NCBI GenBank assembly: GCA_039683515.1
Contig: JBDKRG010000003.1
Span: 62,001 to 126,000 of the forward strand
DNA length: 64,000 nucleotides
Direction of reading: 5' to 3'
Origin: JAJFUE01 sp039683515
GTDB lineage: Bacteria > Sumerlaeota > Sumerlaeia > MVZB01
Shown here: positions 62,008 to 64,000 of the stretch, in pieces
How positions within the stretch are numbered: position 1 is the stretch's first letter
How the letters are laid out: each line of letters starts with the position of its first letter
Notes under the pieces: model-generated
What the model was told of the DNA's origin: nothing
Databases searched by the model: none
Seen by the model: only the letters and a program-made list of their open reading frames with translations
Program-made: the position numbers and the translations under genes

Positions 62008-62068
62008 GGTAGGTCGGGTCTATGACCCGACTCTGGACTGAAGAGTCGAGTCTATGCCCCGACCTACC
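62008..62068. repeat. Inverted repeat behind rsr (GGTAGG-CGGGTC family)
   Basis: Arms 62008-62034 and 62042-62068 are imperfectly complementary, each itself containing a short palindrome (CGGGTC...GACCCG). It starts three bases after the rsr stop codon. The same family occurs at 1651-1674. It could terminate or protect the rsr transcript. Confidence 0.6.
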
Positions 62069-62071
62069 ACC

Positions 62072-62182
62072 ACGGCGAATGCCGGGGGAACTACATGGGA
62101 CTGAAGGCGGGTGCGACTCCCGACCGCTCCAGGCGGCAGCTCCAGTGAGCGTCAGTAAAGTTTCTCCAACCCTTGTCGCCGT
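62072..62182 (+). ncRNA. Element A: structured repeat, putative Y-RNA-like RNA or recombination site
   Basis: A 111-base element matched by element B (about ten differences). A closing stem pairs 62072-62078 with 62176-62182. A second stem pairs 62084-62092 with 62159-62167 (nine pairs, two of them G-U). Inside are a T-arm-like hairpin (CGGG, seven-base loop TGCGACT, CCCG at 62108-62122), a hairpin CCGC/GCGG (62124-62136) and a variable hairpin GCTC/GAGC (62139-62150). In B the last hairpin changes sequence but keeps pairing. Position behind rsr suggests a Y-RNA-like molecule; see findings for the rival cassette-site reading. Confidence 0.5.
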
Positions 62183-62211
62183 TTGAATTCGCGAAATGGC
62201 AGGCCGGAACC

Positions 62212-62721
62212 ATGGCGGTGTTCAACGATCCCTGGGCGGACCCGAAAATCGATTGGCAGATTCTGCAGAACGGGCCTATTGCGCTTTACCACAGCCGCGA
62301 CCTGCTGGCGAAGGACCTGGCCTGGTTCGAAGACGAGCATTACAAGACGGTCGCGCTGCATTGCGGCCGCTGGAGGAGCGGATGCAGATTCCACGCCGAC
62401 GTGAAAAAGGCATTGGATTTTCCGAACTATTACGGGAAGAATCTGAATGCGTTCAACGATTGCATGAGTGATTTGGAGATTGCCGAAACGGGTGGGCTGG
62501 TCGTCGTGCTTTGGGAATTTGCGGACTGGTTCAAGAACGACGCCGAATTCGCGACGACGGTGATCGATATCCTGGCGGTCAACGCAAGGCATCACCTGCT
62601 GTTCGGCGAGAGACTGATCATCCTGTTGCAGTCGGACGACCCGGCATTGCGGGTGCCCGATGTCGGCGCAACACCGGTTCTTTGGGCCAGGGAGCCATTG
62701 GATAAGGATCGAGGTTTATAA
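62212..62721 (+). CDS. Barstar-family protein
   Basis: The product has 169 residues. Residues 69-88 (DFPNYYGKNLNAFNDCMSDL) match the barstar family signature (FPxYYGKNxDAFxDCLxDL), followed by the strand LVVVLWEFADWF. Barstar inhibits the ribonuclease barnase; the larger barstar-like proteins are mostly uncharacterised. No barnase-like gene is visible next to it. The ATG at 62212 is chosen, with GGCAGG about seven bases upstream. A TTG at 62173 in the end of element A would add 13 residues (M-S-P-F-E-F). The stop codon is followed at once by element C, as if the gene and element form one unit. Confidence 0.8.
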   Translation: MAVFNDPWADPKIDWQILQNGPIALYHSRDLLAKDLAWFEDEHYKTVALHCGRWRSGCRFHADVKKALDFPNYYGKNLNAFNDCMSDLEIAETGGLVVVLWEFADWFKNDAEFATTVIDILAVNARHHLLFGERLIILLQSDDPALRVPDVGATPVLWAREPLDKDRGL

Positions 62722-62722
62722 G

Positions 62723-62783
62723 CGGCCGAATGCCGCCGGGACTACATTGTCAAATGCATTGTCTCGGCCAGAATTGTCGGCCG
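62723..62783 (+). repeat. Element C: short member of the A/B family
   Basis: It begins one base after the barstar-like stop. The ends CGGCCGA (62723-62729) and TCGGCCG (62777-62783) are perfectly complementary. In A and B the ends are CGGCGA/TCGCCG, so both sides changed together. GAATGCC, ACTACAT and TTGTCGG match A. The large central hairpins are absent. Confidence 0.6.
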
Positions 62784-62793
62784 TACGGTATCA

Positions 62794-62903
62794 CGGCGAA
62801 TACCGGGGGAACCACATGGGACTGAAGGCGGGTGCGACTCCCGACCGCTCCAGGCGGAAGCTTGATTGAGCTTCAGTAAAGTTTCTCCAAAATCTTGTCG
62901 CCG
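62794..62903 (+). ncRNA. Element B: second full copy of the structured repeat
   Basis: 110 bases, about 91 percent identical to A by eye. The closing stem is CGGCGA (62794-62799) with TCGCCG (62898-62903). The central T-arm-like and CCGC/GCGG hairpins are unchanged. The variable hairpin (AAGCT...AGCTT) differs in five of nineteen positions from A but still pairs, with a T-G pair replacing C-G. It lies 10 bases after element C and before the AT-rich gene. Confidence 0.5.
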
Positions 62904-62919
62904 CGAAGGAATGCATGCG

Positions 62920-62925
62920 TATAAT
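62920..62925 (+). promoter_or_regulatory. Promoter -10 for the AT-rich gene
   Basis: A perfect TATAAT 35 bases before the start codon at 62960. The conserved TTGTCG at the end of element B (62895-62900) is a possible -35 but at a long 19-base spacing. Confidence 0.5.
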
Positions 62926-62959
62926 TGGGATTTGATTTCAAGAATGCGGGGACATTTAG

Positions 62960-63919
62960 ATGCTTGGCTTAAAAAAATTAGACTCTAAAGAAGACTGGAC
63001 ATGGATTGAAGCGTTGATCGATCGTACGATGAAGGAGTCGATGTTGCTGGAGCAAGCATCCCAATATTTCGAACCCAAACCCGCTTCCTTATTCGCGAGC
63101 AAAGAAGTTGAGGATAGGATAAATAAGAATTTCAATGCACTAAATCGCCAAATGGGTGGTGCCCCAGATATTTTTATCATATCAGAAGGCGCTAAAATGG
63201 ATGATGTTTATGATAACTTTTGTTGGAATGCAATTATTGAGATGACCTCATTGTTTTGGCGCACACGAAACAACGTTATCAAAACACATGCATACTTTAT
63301 AACAAGATCAATAACGGAAAGTCCGGAAGCCATTGAATGCGAATTATCACAAGATGTCAGAGCCGCAATGTCGTTTTGCGCAAAGGAAGAATTCTGGAAC
63401 AATTCAGAGATTGCATACATTCGTCTGGCTTCTCTCTGGGATCGTGTCGGTCAATTATTGGATTATGTATTCTTTAATATTCGACAATATGAACGGGATG
63501 GATTTCCCACGGTTCTTGACAGAATAAAGGCGAACTACGTTCCTGTTGATAAACAGGTTGAAAAGTGCGCCTTTTGGAAAGGCATAACTAACTACGCTTA
63601 CAACGAAGATCCATATGGAATGAAATGGTTACTCAGAAGAAGAAATCTGCTCATCCATTCGATTCATCTTTGTGAGCCAAGTAGAGCAGATGAAAACGAA
63701 CTTAAGCTTAAGTTTCATTACAACCACTTGGCCGAGTCGGTTAAAAATAAATTAAAGGCAATGCTACCTCACGAAGAGGTGAATTGCTTACACAATCATC
63801 TGGCAAGATTTTCTGACCTGTTTGAGCCGATCTCGGAACTCTGCTTATGGGGAAACAAGTTATTAAGTGATATGCGAAAAGAAAAAGATTCTTGGATTAG
63901 AAATCAGGAAAATGTCTGA
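62960..63919 (+). CDS. AT-rich hypothetical protein with HEPN-type RX4H motif
   Basis: The product has 319 residues, mostly helical. Near residues 226-233 the sequence RRRNLLIH contains R-x4-H (Arg228, His233), the catalytic signature of HEPN ribonucleases. The preceding helix (IRLASLWDRVGQLLDYVFF) resembles Cthe_2314-type HEPN proteins. Assignment is from motif and helix pattern only. Base composition and codon use (many A/T third positions) are unlike every other gene here, pointing to recent transfer. The ATG at 62960 follows GCGGGGA. The stop codon overlaps the first bases of element D. A toxin or defence nuclease role is plausible. Confidence 0.6.
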   Translation: MLGLKKLDSKEDWTWIEALIDRTMKESMLLEQASQYFEPKPASLFASKEVEDRINKNFNALNRQMGGAPDIFIISEGAKMDDVYDNFCWNAIIEMTSLFWRTRNNVIKTHAYFITRSITESPEAIECELSQDVRAAMSFCAKEEFWNNSEIAYIRLASLWDRVGQLLDYVFFNIRQYERDGFPTVLDRIKANYVPVDKQVEKCAFWKGITNYAYNEDPYGMKWLLRRRNLLIHSIHLCEPSRADENELKLKFHYNHLAESVKNKLKAMLPHEEVNCLHNHLARFSDLFEPISELCLWGNKLLSDMRKEKDSWIRNQENV

Positions 63920-63971
63920 ATGCTGCAGAACCACATTTGAGAAATGACATCTCGGCATACTTTGTCGCCGC
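63918..63971 (+). repeat. Element D: divergent member of the A/C family
   Basis: GAATGC, AACCACATT, AAATG, TCTCGGC and TTGTCGCCG line up with element C in the same order, beginning at the stop codon of the AT-rich gene. The 5' closing-stem half is not conserved. Confidence 0.45.
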
Positions 63972-64000
63972 ATGAGGTGCTGGATCGATTTGCAATTACG
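63962..64000 (+). CDS. Possible start of a further ORF, cut by the window end
   Basis: Reading from the TTG of the TTGTCGCCG in element D gives an open frame (M-S-P-H-E-V-L-D-R-F) that resembles the frame starting at the same motif in element A (M-S-P-F-E-F). Too short to judge; the last bases may instead begin another repeat. Confidence 0.25.
   Translation, partial: MSPHEVLDRFAIT

Noticed and set aside
62072..62182. A tRNA gene, because of the T-arm-like hairpin
   Set aside because: The T-loop has G where the second T is expected, and there is no anticodon arm, acceptor stem of seven pairs or CCA-like end in the right places.
62072..63971. Canonical integron attC sites
   Set aside because: The arrangement is cassette-like, but neither GTTRRRY nor RYYYAAC cores are found at the element ends and no integrase gene is visible.

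Overview
The window is GC-rich, gene-dense DNA from a Gram-negative-type bacterium that is probably motile. It carries an elongation transpeptidase, a long surface-glycan locus, and a full chemotaxis operon behind a flagellar-type (sigma-28) promoter. Gaps between genes hold many families of short dispersed repeats, a trait I associate with uncultivated PVC-like or neighbouring lineages. That placement is an inference; no rRNA or ribosomal protein gene is present to fix the phylum.

Layout. 1-4107: housekeeping genes (C-terminal part of PBP2, a Trm112-like protein, Pcm, L-2-hydroxyglutarate oxidase) separated by repeat-filled gaps. 4539-9902: one very large secreted protein built from recurring beta-sandwich modules. 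9916-31432: a polysaccharide locus with glycosyltransferases, NDP-sugar nucleotidyltransferase, epimerase/dehydratase, four related methyltransferases with an N-terminal zinc ribbon, a PIG-L deacetylase, a Wzx-like flippase, two AsnB-type amidotransferases, an O-antigen-ligase-like protein and a polytopic protein. Most of it reads leftward with ATGA stop/start overlaps, so it probably forms two operons. 31781-41612: M3 oligopeptidase, a PilZ protein with a degenerate receiver, a GT-C glycosyltransferase, a tandem pair of paralogous polytopic proteins and a secreted alpha/beta hydrolase. 41930-58485: response regulator, then cheA-cheW-mcp-cheX-cheY-cheR-cheD-HDOD-cheY-like-cheX-like-cheB-hybrid kinase-response regulator.

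58540-64000 is the most unusual part. rtcR, a sigma-54 activator of RNA repair, diverges from rsr, the bacterial Ro60 gene. A near-consensus -24/-12 promoter lies in front of rsr. No rtcB or rtcA follows within the window. Instead there are four related elements (A, C, B, D), two of them about 110 nt with a closing stem, a compensatory base-pair change and a T-arm-like hairpin. They are interleaved with a barstar-family gene and an AT-rich gene carrying an RX4H (HEPN-type) motif. Two readings are possible: Y-RNA-like RNAs that partner Rsr, or attC-like sites of a cassette array. Either would make this an RNA-damage or defence island of unusual composition.

Dispersed repeats form a second theme. 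A GATTAC/GAGCAC/GACGCAC element occurs at many gene boundaries with a consistent polarity. An ATTGCGG heptad repeat has entered the coding frame of a glycosyltransferase. Several palindromic arrays fill other gaps.
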